64,000 nucleotides of DNA from Rapana venosa (taxonomy: Eukaryota; Mollusca; Gastropoda; Neogastropoda; Muricidae), in the NCBI GenBank assembly GCA_028751875.1, contig CM054135.1, positions 5,164,891 through 5,228,890 of the forward strand. Reading direction: 5' to 3'. The notes beneath the pieces are model-generated. The model did no database searches and was not told where the DNA came from. It saw only the letters and a list, made by a program, of their open reading frames with translations. Both the position numbers and the translations under genes were made by a program. Position 1 is the first letter of the stretch. Every line of letters begins with the position of its first letter. Shown piece after piece: positions 28,351 to 43,467 of this stretch.

Positions 28351-30042
28351 TGTGTGTGTATGTGGTGTGTTTTACCTATACAGCCAGCCACTAAAAGAAT
28401 GAATATGCATGGGTATTTGTTTCATCACTTCTAATACAACAATAAACTGTACCCCCCCCCCCCCCCCCCTCCCCACACACACCTTTGTTGAAAGGCTTTT
28501 GTGAGCTATGGTAATGAACAGTTTCAGCTTTTGTGTTTTCTCTCTGATCCACCCTTTCTTTTTCTGTTTCCGCTTCTTCATACACACACACATACACAGT
28601 CACACACACAACACACACAGAGTCTCACACAGTCTCTCTCTCTCTCTATCTCTCTCTCACACACACACACACACACACCTGCTGTTAGCATCTGCCAAGT
28701 AAATAACTGGCTTTAAGTTCACTCACTCACGGGAGAATCAGACCAAGCAGAAACAAGACAGACAAGAACAAACCTGCTGGTGTTCCCTTTCAGCTTCGAT
28801 TTTGGCGGCCAGGGCCACGCTGCACTCTTTTTGCAGCTGCGACAATCTGGAAATGAACTGGCGCTGGCTTTTCCCACACTCCTCATGCTCACGCTGCAGG
28901 TCATTGTATTCCGCTTTCAGCCGCCGGTTCTCGTTCAATGTCTGGTCCAAGCTCTGGATGACCGAGGTACACTGCTGCTGAAAGGCCACCTTGTCCCGCA
29001 TGGTCGTGTCACGTTCCCTGCGAATCTCGTCCATCTGAGGACAGAGTATTTTTTTTTTACCCTTACTCACTATGCTTTTCATTCATCATTATGAGTAAAA
29101 TGCAGCAGGCTGACAGAATGGCCTAAACTTGAATGCTAAAAAACCAAATTATTACATACAGAAGGCCAAGACACTGGATACCCCCCCCCCCCCCCCCCCC
29201 CCCAAATGTTAAATCGATGAAGCTGTCTTTAAAAACCTGTTTAAAATTTAAGATATCTTGGATGTGCGGATGACCGATCTGACCTGTTCTACAGACATCA
29301 AGATAAGTCTGGTAAAACAAAGCAAAATGGTTCAACTCAACATCAGGAGAGACAGAGGCATACCAAAAGACCTGAAAATTAAAACTTTCAAAATGTCTGA
29401 TCCAGCTAATTGTGGCTTATGGCTATGAAGCCTGGATTCTAAGATTCACCAACTGTGAAAGACTTGAGACAGCAGGGATGTAATTCTACAGGAGACAACT
29501 ACTTGCCACATGGACAGACAGAAGACCCAATGAAAGTGTCCTGAAAGAACTTATACCACCAGAAAACTATTAGCAAATATCAATGAGAGAAGGTTAAATG
29601 ACATTGGTCATATGTCATGTGACAAGTATGCAAACCTCAAGACAGCCATTTTTTTCAACAACAACAAAAGCACAGCAAAAACAAAGAGAAGCAGACCTTC
29701 AATCTCAAGACAGCAACTATGGTTGTATGTCAATATATTGAAAGTGTAACCAGTGTCAGTGGCCTGAATATTCAAAAGTCTACAATAGTCAGAGCGCAGC
29801 AGCCAACACTGACTCCATCAGTGACACTGCCAGGTGAGAAAGCACTGATTCATGAAATTTAAAGCAAGATGCAACCTAATCTTTAAAATTGCCAGAAAAC
29901 TACTTAATAAAACCGTGTGGTTTTTTCCATTACAGCTCTGAATTAAAACTCACTTAAAGTGTATCCTTGATAATCTAGTTAGACTTGAAACATTCCATTT
30001 CTTGTACATATATGTTTGGTGCATGTATGTTATGGCTGGTAT

Positions 30043-30085
<43 letters not shown>

Positions 30086-30240
30086 ACAAATGGTAAGTGA
30101 TGCAATAATGTAGTATCTTAGTATAATCATTACGAAATTTGTTCTTAGATAGATGGCTTGATGAAAAAAAGCAAATGCATTGCTTATTCAATGTACCATC
30201 TGGAAATAAAATTTTGACTTGACTTGACTTGACACGCACG

Positions 30241-30290
<50 letters not shown>

Positions 30291-33200
30291 CACACAATGC
30301 AATAAAAGCAAACAAACAGAATGTAATCTCCGACCTGTTTGCGTAGATCATCCTTGGCCTTGAGCTGGCAGCAGGCTGAAGAATGCTTGGCGGCCATGTC
30401 AGCGTATCTTTCTCTGAGGACGTCATAGTCCTTACGAAGCCCATCGTATTTCTGCAGCGAGGCGTGGTACATGTCGGTCAGGATGTCTTCAGGGTCTGAC
30501 CCAGGCCCAGACATGGTGCTGACTGTTTTGTTCAGCTGCATGCGCAGTTCGTTCAGCTCCAGCTGGTCTGCTTCTCTCAGCTTCTTCAACTGAAATATAA
30601 AATGGTGGTTAAAACTAACTGCCGGTGGCAAATGAGGCAAACTCTGGGGAGGGAGTGTCATCATGTTCTTGTTAGTATCCACAAAACATTTTGCACATGT
30701 CTTCTTTTTTTTTAATGTTAAAAAAAAATTACAATGGTAAAAAAAATCCCTTCTGGTACTAATGTCTAGTACAAACAATTATCACTTTAGACTGCAATTT
30801 GTTTTAAAAAATAATAAATAACCAACTACCAAAACAAAACAGAGCTAAAGCCATCCAGATAAAATCAGACTGACAAAAAGAGATGTCAGAGTCATGAGAG
30901 ATACACAGGCAGACTGACACACACAGGCAGACTGACAGTCAGAATTCAAACAGCTCTGACCATTGCCGACAATATTCAAAAATAGGATAGGACACTCAGT
31001 AATGTTACAGTTCTATAAAAAAATTGTGAGTAAAATTTTTTTTTTAAAGTATGGTCTTGTGTATAATATATTTCATTAACCTGGCACAGGGATTTAATCT
31101 TTTATACTGATTTTAATAAACATAATGCTGTAATCATCTGATATTAACTCATTGAGGTTGTGCCGAAGCTTAAGATTCAGCACTCTTTTCCTTTACTGTG
31201 ACGTGCCGAAGCTTAAGATTCGGCAGACTTACGATTTTTTTTAAAAACACAAAGTAATGGTTAACTCAAGGGAAATTACTCTGGCCTGTAGGGCAATCAT
31301 TTTTCTAAACACAGTTGCTTTCCTTGACCATAAGCTTACCTAGTTTTTATCTGTTGGCCAATTTTCTTTGACATGTCAACAAGTGATATCTTTGGGATTT
31401 CAGGCACCCCAGTGTTATGATTCTTTAAAAAAAAAAAGTCTGTTGTACAAAAAGTGAAATCACATGGATTCAGCCAGCTTCAGGGAAGTTTACTTTGGTG
31501 AAAAATCATCACATTGGTTCAAGGGGACTAGTTGATGAATAGTTCAAGCCATTTAAGATACCAACCCTAATTTTCAAAACTTTTTATTTTTCAGCATTCA
31601 GTGACATATTTTGGAAATTTGTAAAAAATAAATACAGTCATCTATTAAAAAAACTGTGAAACAATCTCAAAAGAAGACATTATAAACCTTTCAATGATAT
31701 ATAATGAGTATGTCATTATGTTGGGTAAGTCTGCTGAATTTTTCAAATATAGCCAAAATCATGCGTCACCACAAAATGGCGGGATCCATTTCACTGCGAC
31801 TCCAATGAGTTAAAAGCACAAACAAAATACATGTATTATCACATGCATTATGCACACACGTTCATCCTCAGACTCATTCACACTCACAAATGCCAACGCA
31901 CATCCTCTATCTCTCTCACAGTATGAATTCCTAAACTCATTTTCAGGGGCTGGATACCTGCTGGTTTGAGCATTGTGCTCACTATCAGACAGCCACCACT
32001 GTGGCACATGTTAAAGGGATTTTTTCCCTGAAACTAACATCAGTACCAACTAAAAAACAAACAAAAACCAACAAACAAACAGAAAAGAGAAAAAAAAACA
32101 TCAGTACCAACTCTACTCCCCTGTAAGTCCTTCAGATGAAAAAAGGTCCTATGTGCAAACACATGCAGAACATCTTGTGCCCATGCTAAAACCTGTTCAG
32201 CCTTTCAAATGAGTAGACTATTGCTTGCTGGTAGGTATGAATGACAAAAACACATACACAACGATGGTGGGCAAAAATGGTCACATACACAAAATCTCAA
32301 ATTGTTCATACACACACACATTCACAACCTCCTTTACACACTGTTCTCTCTCTCTCTCACTCACTCTCACACACACACACACACACAGCATAAAAAAACT
32401 GCTTTCAAATACCTGTTCCAAATTCTCCTCCAGCTGTTGCTTTTCTGCAAGCAGTTCTTCATTGAGAGTCTTGGCAGAATGAAGGTCCTTTTGAGTCTGC
32501 TGGCTGACTGCCTCTGACTTCTTGTACATGTTCCGGAAACACTCGGCTTTCTGAGAAATCTGCCCTATCTTCTCTGCATTTTGCTGTTTCAGGGTTTCCA
32601 GCTCACCCAGTGCACCATCACACTGCATCTACAGACATACAATGAAGTCATGAATATAATTTTTTGTCAAACTTGTATTCACTTTTCTCAATATCTGCGG
32701 TAATAACATTCACAATAAACTGAGGGTTTTACTTCAAATCACCATTTCACTAGCCCCACCATATTAACTAACTTGTCAATGCTTAGGCAATACCAGCTTT
32801 TGTTATTAGTTGGAAAAAAAATCCTAGGGGGTTACAAAGGGAATAGGCCAGCTCTGTATGGGAGCCTGCCAGCACCCAGCAACTGTGCCAGGAGTAGTCA
32901 ACTGTCAAAGTAATAATAGAGATAAACGCCTTCTGTTTTTGGATACCGGTGTGAATATTATATAGGGCAAGAGAGGCCTGAAATTGGAGCACTCTGTTTT
33001 GCCAGGTGAAGTGCAGGAAGCATCTACAAGACAGGTGGATCAGTGCATGGAGGTATGTATTCTATTGAGGCGGCTCAATCCCCCTTTCTGATGGATCCTC
33101 CGACTGAAGGTACAATCTCCATCTTGAATTTGATGGTCTGGAGGAACTTGTTGAAGGAAGGAGAGGTCTTGTACCTTGTGCCAACCTCCTCATGCTGTAG

Positions 33201-35418
33201 TCATCACCATGTATATCGTGAGAAGAAAAAAACCATGATCATGCTCAGTCACTCTCTCAAGATCTACTTAGACACTGCCCTAGCATGTGCTGTAAGAAGA
33301 TCAATACAATACAAAACACAGAATTAAAAGATGACAAAACAACAATGAGCATAAACAAGTCAAAAGAGACACCCATGTAGAACAATGAGAATGAAGGAAA
33401 AACAAGAAAATTACTGACAAAATGATAAAGATTCTTCATAACAGTAAACCAGAACAACCTCATTGGATTGAAGCAGGATGGGACTTGCAAGCCAAAGCCT
33501 GGGCTGACTGGGGCAGATGGTGTAATACTCTTAAGAATGAATGCTGAAAATTGAGTACACAATGACAATGCCGAAAATTGCGTAGAGCACTCATGGTATG
33601 TCCACTTGCTGTAGTAATTGCCCCCCCCCCCCCCCCTCCACCCCAAAAAAAGACGAGGAAATGGGGTTGATGTACGAGCAAGGTGGGAACCAGAAGGGGC
33701 AAAGGCATATCTTTAACCAGAACACTTGCATTTGAGAACATTTTTTTTACTAAATAGGTCAGCTGTGAACCAGTATTGCTTCAGTGAGAGATGGTTAAGT
33801 ATGGTGTGGCTAAAACATTTCCATTGACCTTTCCAGTAAATATATGCCCATGAAAGTTTGAACATTGCATGCCCCTTTGGTGAATTCCTAAACAATAAAA
33901 TCATTAATCAAAATAATGAAGAAAAACAGCACCACCTCAACCTAAACACCTTCCATCGAGTTCAAATTTCCATCTTACTTGAGACTGATCTGGACGCACA
34001 CTTTTCATTTCTCATTTTAACATTGGTTTACATTCTGCCTACAATAATTAATCAAAAAACTTTTTTTTAAGAAGGTCACTGAAACCTGATTATTACTAAT
34101 TGAAAGACAAAAACAAACCTACCTTAACCCAATCAAAGCAGTTGTCCGAGCTGATGTGCTTTCGAACTGGTTCCAGAGGTGAGTGCCGATCTGTCAGCCG
34201 TTCATCGCTGAGGGTAAGAGGAGAGTACCTGTCGCTGAAGACAAGGAAACTGCTGCTGGCTGACCGGTCATGGTTGCGTGGGTTGAGGATGTTGGTCAGT
34301 TTGCCATAGCCACCTGGCAGCTCTTTGCCATGGACATCTGAAGTTGAAAAACAGACAATCAATAGATGTCTTCAGTGGATAAACAGACAATCCATGGATC
34401 AAGAAAACATAACACATGCATGCAGGCAGGCAAGCGCGCGTGCACGCGCGCACACACACACACACAAAGTTTTTCATACTAACTAATCATTCACTGCTGC
34501 GTACGACAATACATTACATAATATGGCCAAGTTTTTAAAACAACACAGTGCTCATTCTGCTGAATAATAAAATGCCTTGGACAGCCAACCTAAATCTCAT
34601 TCTTCATCAGGCCGCATGACTTCAATCTCACTTTGACTAATGAAAACCTGGGAACTTGCATGTTGTTAGTGATTTGATGATAACAGCATTATGATATATA
34701 ATTATAAACAAACAATTTTTATCGTTTTGTCAGTAGAGATGAGTTGGGTTACACTAAAACAGTTTCCACCGTTACATGAAAAACAAACAAAAATTCCAGT
34801 GAAGCTAAATACAGTAAATTCAGACATGGTTTTGTTTTAGTATAATCGTTTTATGATGGAAAAAAACTGAGCTGAAGCTATGATTCTAAAGGTAATTCTA
34901 AAGGTAAACATAATGCGCTTTGTGTGCATGGTGGCAGTCATCTCTCTCTTTCTTTCTTTTTTTTTCATGAGACAAAAACAACAGTAAAATTGGCACACAG
35001 CCAATAATCATATGACAGTCATGTCCTAAATCAGCTGCCTGCCAATGTAATTTACATGGCCTCAGGCCTTATAATACACTGCACACTGGCAGGGACAAAT
35101 CAACTATCCAAAGCCCATTTACGACGACATATTGGCAAAGCAAGAAACTGGACATGCATATTATACATGTTGACACCGACAGGCAAATACTGAAATAGAC
35201 AAACTGACAGACATGAAGACAAAACTCAAGATTCAACAAATGCCATGGCAAGACACACTAATGTTAATTCACACATTACACCACAGGCTGAAAGAAGTAG
35301 CCAATTTGAATAATAATCTATATCAATACAAAAGGGCCCGTACAGCTTGCAAGAAATCTTATTAAATGTTTTTACAATTTTTAGCATAGTCAATTTTCTA
35401 CCAAATCATACACATTCC

Positions 35419-35450
<32 letters not shown>

Positions 35451-36302
35451 TTCAAAATCAGAATATGGACACCTTTATGGTGGGCAAAAATGGTTGCATA
35501 CACAAAATCTCACCATTGGTAAATCTTGGAGCTCTAGATAAGAAACGAAGGAGAAAAAACCATACTTTTTCATTTCAACATGATAATCAGCAAAGGTAAC
35601 AGATGAAAAAAATCCTTGTTGTCTTTGATAGCAAGATTTTAAAATAGAAAATAAACTTGCCTTTTAACCATGCATTTCAAAATAAATAAAATGTCACAAA
35701 GACAAGAGCCACAATTCATAGCAACACATATAAATCCATGGGCTAGCACACACACAGAGCTGTCAAGTGAAAGCACACAGTATTCATACATATATACATG
35801 TATGAACACTACAAGCAGATTTCACCAGGCTAAACCTCTACAGCAGCCACTGAACAGGAGTGACAGATGACAAAGTCACTGATTGATCACAGCCATCGGT
35901 CACTCAGTGCACCACATGTAAATTAATCACTGGCACGGCTAATTAGCCTCATGCATCACTCGCTGTGCCAAGGCCTAGAGCCACTTTTGCAGCCTGACCC
36001 ATCACTCAACTATATGACCACAAATTTTGAAACTTGAAGTTATTCAATCATTATAGATCTGCACATATACAGCTGCACATGACTGTTGACATAATGTGCT
36101 AATGATGTACCGCCAAAAAACAATTTAGAAAGAGAGCTAAAAGCCAAACTGTGACTCTTGCCCCATACAGAGAAATAATACTGCCCTATGGTGTTAGTAA
36201 GTATGATTATAAATCAATATGAAAAATTTAACTGAAATAGAACATGACAGGCACAACATTATTTCCCTGATTTTTCTTTGAATTACTCTCTTTTTTAATG
36301 CC

Positions 36303-36333
<31 letters not shown>

Positions 36334-38324
36334 CTCTCTTCTTTCCATTTACCTTAAAGAGTCATACATGATACATCTGTTTATTCTTACCCAATCCTTC
36401 TTTTCTTGCCAAACTTAAAGCTTTAATCAGAACATGAAGGATTTTTCACATTACAGAATGTACAGTTTGTACCATTCTACCAAGCATACTGATTTAATCT
36501 TTTTTTTGTTCATTTTTCTTCTTCCTCTAACATACAATCCCACTACCACCCCACCCTTGCATCTCTCTCTCACTCTCTCATTCTCTCTCTCTCTCTCACT
36601 CTCTCTGGTCAGTTTAGACTGTTTATTTCTGGAAAGCAAACAAGAAAGAATACAAAAGATTCTACTCTAGCTCTTTATCTATCTACAGCTTTACAACTGT
36701 GCCCAACTGCTCTTTCTTAACACTATTCTGACTGGTGTTGTTACAGACCAATCAGTGTGCTGGTATGGGAATGCAGTGGAAAATGACTGCTTGTAAACAA
36801 ATTCATGTTACAGGCCTAAATGAAGTCTAATGTTCTCCAAATCTGGTATACTCACTTACCAAAAAAAAATAAGCATTTTTTTTATTTTAACATACTGATC
36901 ATATACTGCTTTGGCAGCTTTTTGCTGACATATTCATGATATTGAAAAGAAAAATAATTTTACGTTTTTACAGATACTCATTACAGTTACACTGTAACAA
37001 CAAATGACAATTTGTGCTGGCTCAATGTCATCTGGCACATTTTCAACAATTTTTCAGAACTTTACTTTCTTCAAAATCTAGTCTGTTTTCCGCAATACCT
37101 TCACTCCAATCAAGGTCAAGAATATGCAGAGTCTCCACATCACTCAAATGAGTCTCCACATCACTCAAACTTTTTACCAGACATTTTTTTCTCACCAACA
37201 ACACTTCATACCTCGATCAAAAACATACACGATGTGTCTACCAGATGTGCTCTAACAACAAACTCAGTTCTTATGTCAGAGACAAAACCAAAACAAGAAA
37301 CAAAGTTTTGTACCTTGGACCGTCAAACCTATGAGCGAAGGCTCCCAGCCATGGGGAATGCTTTCCAGAACCTTTGATCGAAGATTCCCGGCTCTTAAGT
37401 GTTAATGTATGTAAAATCTTACTAATATTTTGTTCTTAAATCATATACTGCAGTTATGCTGATGAATTAATCACTGAATGCTGATGAATTAATCACTGCA
37501 TTCTGACCGAAGTCAGAATGCAGCTCTCTGAAATGGTAGGAAAAAAATGGACACATACACAAATTGGCATTGGCAAACTTCAGACTCAGAGCTCTAGCTG
37601 AGGGAGGGGAGTGGAGGGGGGGGGAGGGGGGGGGGGGGGGGGGGGGGCTATTCCTCTTCATGAGGAACTATGGCCTCTGCATGTATGCATGAATATATAT
37701 TATCCAAATATGTCAGGTTACAGCTAGTCAGACAATTTTCTGAATTAGAATAGTTTAAAAATCAAGCTTTAGCCATACAGCTTATAAACTTGCACACTCC
37801 TATCGTTTCATCTCCATGATCAAAACAGACAGGTATACATCATTCCCTAAGGTGTGGTGTCACATATGTTGTGGTTATTGAACTATGACCGTTTGAACAG
37901 ACTATCAGCTTCATTCGCAGCAGTTTTTAAAAACAAACTGTATGCTGCAACACACATACACACCTTCAGATGAGACTACAAACAAAGGTCCCATGTGCTA
38001 TCTCATGACATGCAGAACATCTTGCGCAAAAACCTGTTCCACCTTTTGGAAGATTAGGCCATTTTCTGCCAGTGGGAACAGATGACAATTTACATTGGAC
38101 ACATGTAAAAAAAAAATATTATTGCTTATTCCATTATCCTCATGATAAAAGAATAAAATCAAAATAAAATTAATAATAAACAACACACAAGCAAGCATCC
38201 ACATATTGTAAACAAACACAAAACATGCAAAACACACATACACACACACACACAAGAAATATACACACAAGAAACACACATACAAGAAACATACACACAC
38301 ACACACAAGACACACACACACAAG

Positions 38325-38386
<62 letters not shown>

Positions 38387-39979
38387 GAAACAATCAATCT
38401 AGATCTCTCAGCCTTGGGAGATTCATTATCCTGAAAACAACACATACTTGTAAGTATATCAAGAAGTTTGTTTTTTCAAACAATGACACAAAATAACACA
38501 GGAGGTGGACAGTTCCTCACCTGTTAAACCTGTGGCACATCCTCTGAGTATGTCATCTTCAGAATCAGAAGTCAGAGAATATGATTCTGAAAACAAAAGT
38601 ATAGGAGTCTAATTTTTAAAATAACTCAGTAAGTATTCAAAAGTATTGAGCGCTTCTTTCTCTATTGAAAGACTTGCCTTTGCTCCAACCCCACCGCACC
38701 TCCTTTATAAAATGCTTTACTCTCAGTTTCCCAGAGCAACAACAAAAAAGAGAGAGATCCAATGAAACAATACACTCTTTTAACAAGTAATTACTATACC
38801 AATTTGTGCTTCCCGAGTTGCTCTCTCATTCTCTCCCAATGTTAAAACTACTAAACCTGTACAATTAGTAGTAATCACTCATGATGTGTAATGTATTGAA
38901 GTCTATCATGTTTGTAATTTACTCAAATAACTGCCAGAGCAATTTGTCTATAATTTTGTTGAGACCAGACTGAGACTGTCGAAGCATGAGCTCAATACTT
39001 TTAAAGATCTAGAGTAAAATGAATCTCTCACTTGTGCTTAATGAGCCAAGTCAAATACCTTAGAATCATGCATACAGTACACAGGACAGGCACAAGATGA
39101 TACAGTCCTAAATGAGTTGAGAAATTATACATACTATTAGTATTATGTGATTAAAACCTGCCATCCTACAGCAAATGCAGTAGGGTAGGTTCCTGTGCTT
39201 GTGTTTGTGAGTGTGTTGGGAGGAAGGGGGGGGGGGGGGGGGGGGGGAGCGGTGATGAGTAGTGGGACTGAACTTTGGGGGGATAAGTTGGGCAATGCGA
39301 CAGGACGGTAAAAGTCAGTATGGAGGTTTATTTATTTATTTCTTTATTTATTCTTTTATATCGAGGATATGGAATAAGCACTCATGTGCTTTTTTACAAC
39401 CAGTCCCCGTGTGTTTGCGGTTTTGTAAATTCTGTCATCTGTTTCTGAGGTGAGTTACAAAGCAGTTTTTAGCAGCTGCCTCCATGTAAAATGCTTTGAG
39501 CATAATCATAATGTTTGGTGATATGTGTTGTATACTGGGTAGACATGAGACAGACAGACAGACAGACAGAGAGACAGAGAGTCTAATTACAACACTAGAC
39601 TAAGTCTAGCATTCGCCATCATTATCATTAATATCAATCATTATTGTTGTTGTTGGTATCAAATTTGCTATTTTTGAGCTAGAGCTTGCATCCTGTTAGC
39701 TTGTTGTTGTTGCTGTTAATGTTGCTGTTGTTGCTGTCAATAAATGTACTGTTTTATAGCTAGTGTTTGCATCCTGTTAGCTAGTTGTTGATGCTGTTGC
39801 TTTGTTGTCATTAAATCAAATGTGCTGTTTTACAGCTGGTGTTTGCATCCTGATACATATCTCAAATTTTAACTTCCACTACTGTATTTATTTGCAATAA
39901 ATTATGTCAACCAAAAGTGCCAATGAATACCAATTACCATCATTTCAGATTCCGGAGATGGGGGGGGGAGGGCATCCTG

Positions 39980-40010
<31 letters not shown>

Positions 40011-40418
40011 TCCTAAGATGCACAATGCTAAAAACTGTCTTAACTGTTCCATTTTTTTATACAAAACAAAAGAGAAAAAAATACACAGCAACTGTGTTTA
40101 ATTTGACACACTTAGTGTGACTTACTGAGTGACTAAGACTCAAACGGTATCATAAATCTTTTCCATTACAATCCACAATCTGCTACAAATAATTGTTACT
40201 ACCTTTTGGAATCACTCGTTCTTTCTTATTTCCCTTTCCTTGTGCTTCACATGCACCTTATGTGATGAATGCAAATTACTTAATTGCATATGTATGTATG
40301 TATGTGTATGTGTGTATACATGTATACTATTTAGAGACAGACAGACAGACAGACACATAGAGACAGACAGACAACATTGTCTTAAAAATTAGCTTCAAGA
40401 CTGTAGGATTAATAAGAC

Positions 40419-40453
<35 letters not shown>

Positions 40454-43253
40454 CAACAACAACAATAACAACAATAACAATAATCATATCAATGTTATTT
40501 GGACATGAATAAAACTCTAAAAGTGTTTTCCAACATCTAAAGTGTTTAATAACTGGGTATGAAATGGCCTACTCTTCCAAAAGGCAGAACAGGTTTTAAC
40601 ATGTGTGCAAGATAACTTCTGCATGAGTTTGCGCATGGGGCCTTGGTTTATACCTTATCTCAGTATCTGAAGGACTGGGGGAGGGGGGGCAATGAGTTGA
40701 GTCAGTATTAATGTTTGTTAACTCCTGGATAAAATTCCCTAAAATAGTAAAATGGGCGCCTTCATGGTGGTTCAAACCCAGACCATCAGATCATGAGTGC
40801 AATGCTCTAACCACTAGGCTTTCCCATCCAACCCACCTTCACATCCCTCCACTCTCCTCTGAAAAATATTCCAGGCAGGTATCTTGAGGAAGTTAAGTGT
40901 GGCAGAGCCAATTCCTAGTGAGGTTGCATGCTGGGTATGCTTATGTCATATGAACCACAGGCCATAGCTGGCCAACTCAAACTACAAAAGATAAATCAAT
41001 CTGAGTTTTTGGAGTTTGAGCAAGATATAATGGTTTGCATCTGCTCACAGGATCTCATGTTACAGTCTTACACAAAGCACTTGTCGCTGAATGGAAACAA
41101 TAGCCTGAATAGGTAAAACCAATGTTCACTGTATCGTGTATGCATGTGTGTGTGTGTGTGTGTTTTTGTGTGTGTGTGTGTGTGACTGTGTACTGTGTGT
41201 GACTGTGTACTGTGTGTGAGTGAGTGTGTATGTGTGTATACATGTGTGAGTGTGTGTGTTCTTTAATTTAACATCTTTTCACATTACGGTGATATTAGAA
41301 TATTAGAGTGTGTGTGTGCATGCATGCATGTGTGCATGCATGCATGTGTGTGTATCCATGCGTGTGTGTGCATGCATGCATGTGAGTGTGTGTTGTGTGC
41401 ATGCGCGCATGCATGTGTGTGCATGTGTGCATGACTGTGTACTTTGTGCATTTTTTTTTCAGTATGGTTTGTTCCAATTCATTTTTAAAAACATCTTTTT
41501 ACAAGTCTGGTCAAGTGGGGACTTGCATCCCTTGTAGATCCAAGTGTGGGTCATCAATATTTTTCCCCAGCTTCTCTTGCCTGCACTTGCACTGTAAGTG
41601 TATGGCAATGTTTGGGTTATTATCTAGCTAAAACTGACCACTTGGCAGGATACAAACCCTATGACCTCCTTTGCATCCATTCACTAGGATCCCCTAACAT
41701 AAAGCACAAAGAGTCACTAGGTGTTTATTTTCTCCTATTTTATAGGGTTCTCTTGTTTTTTGGCAACATATTTTAAGTATATTTACTCCAAAATGCTTAG
41801 AATGCTGTCACTGAAAGGCATTTTTTAAAAGTTTTTTTTTAAAAATAAACTGAATATTTCATTATAAATAACTTCCAAAATGATGGAGAGGATGCAAGTG
41901 GTTACCTGCACTTGGTTTTCCTGCATTACCATTTTTTCAATAATGTAATATTTGGTCTAGTAAGGAATTGCATCTCTTGTAAATCCAAGTGTAGGCCATC
42001 TATTACTATTAGCCTATTTTTCCCCAACTTCTTTTGCCTGTGCTTGTGCTGTGTGTGGCTATGTTTGGGTTATAATCATAGTAGCTAGCTAAGACTGACC
42101 ACTTGGCTGGATACAAACTTTGTGACCTCCCTTGCATTCTTTCAATAAGATCCCTAAACATAACTTCAAGGCACAAATATTTGCTAAGTTTTATTTTTTC
42201 CTATTTATATTTGTGCAACAAATATTTTAAGCATGTTTTCTTTCTCTTTTTATCATCACCTTTCGATGACAGCTTCAAGAGGCCACAGGAAAATCAAATA
42301 AACTGTTGTGAATATGATTGACACTTCTAAATTATGAAGTGTGTCATTGTAAGGTACCACTGAGAGTGAGAATAAGATTTAAATAAATGCAGGACTTTTA
42401 ATGGTAACTTATCCAAGAGCCTAAACTCAGATGGTCCTTACTCAAAAATGCATAATATGATATGTTCATTTATTAAACCTGACTGGGGTAGGCCTATTTT
42501 GCTTTTAAATTCAACCTTTAATAAATTATTTTCAAAATGATACAAAATTTATCAATGGTTACCAGCACTGATTTAGTTTTATTAAGTATTAGGCTATAAC
42601 TATATTGAGTTACAAGACATCATTTGTCAACAGTGCTTCCAAAAGTTGTGTTATTGTTATGTATTAGACAGGAAATGGGGGGAGAGGGGTGTAAGCCTAA
42701 CTGGTAACATATGGGTAAAGAAACTAAGTATATGTTAAATCAACTTTTTTTATAACATTAATTGACTTCTGAACTATAATTTAAAAAAATATATGTATAT
42801 TTTCTTGCCATTCCTAACAGAAACAATTATTCCAATCAAACGTGTAAGCAATTTTCCATTAATCAATTTCACAAGAAAAGAACTTGAAAAGCTAGGCCTA
42901 TCATAATCTAAATGAGGAGGGGTAAATCCTTTACCCCCATCCCCCTAAACAAAAACAACAACAGCAAATAAAAACCAACATCAAACAAAAACATCCCCTA
43001 CCCCTCTTCCCCAACAAACAACAGTAGTACTAACAGCAACAAAAGAACAAATATTGTGAAAAGGAGACCTATTGTCCATAGTATTAGTATTACAAATCTT
43101 ACCAAGCAAAAAAACAAAAACAAAAAAACAGAGATCTGGATTAGAACAAGCTTGGTGGTGGTGGTGTGTATACTGTGCACCTTGTACTGTTGTAGTTGTA
43201 CTTGTCTTGCAGTGGTGTGTGTGTGTGTTTAAGACTAGTAAATGTGCCACTCT

Positions 43254-43290
<37 letters not shown>

Positions 43291-43429
43291 TAGTAAGAGT
43301 GTAATTTATAAATTATAATATATTATATCTAAAGAGCAAATTACTGTTGGGTTTGTTCTCCAGTCTTCACTTTGAATTCCTATCTTATTTGGGAAGGAAG
43401 GACTGGAATCTGGAACCAGGGGTCTGTCA

Positions 43430-43467
<38 letters not shown>

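Larger units (their letters stand above)
34338..38520. other. DLG5 intron 2 (4.2 kb), repeats only
   Basis: No exon found. Contains poly(C) at 35420-35450 and 36305-36330, TC runs near 36560-36605, poly(G) near 37617-37647, SINE A fragments at 35.46, 37.5 and 37.97 kb, and a CA tract at 38.23-38.39 kb. Position 37460-37500 carries a short direct repeat (GCTGATGAATTAATCACTG). Confidence 0.6.

Noticed and set aside
33000..33220. Coding-like stretch in DLG5 intron 3
   Set aside because: Fragments on both strands but stops in every frame and no motif I can name.
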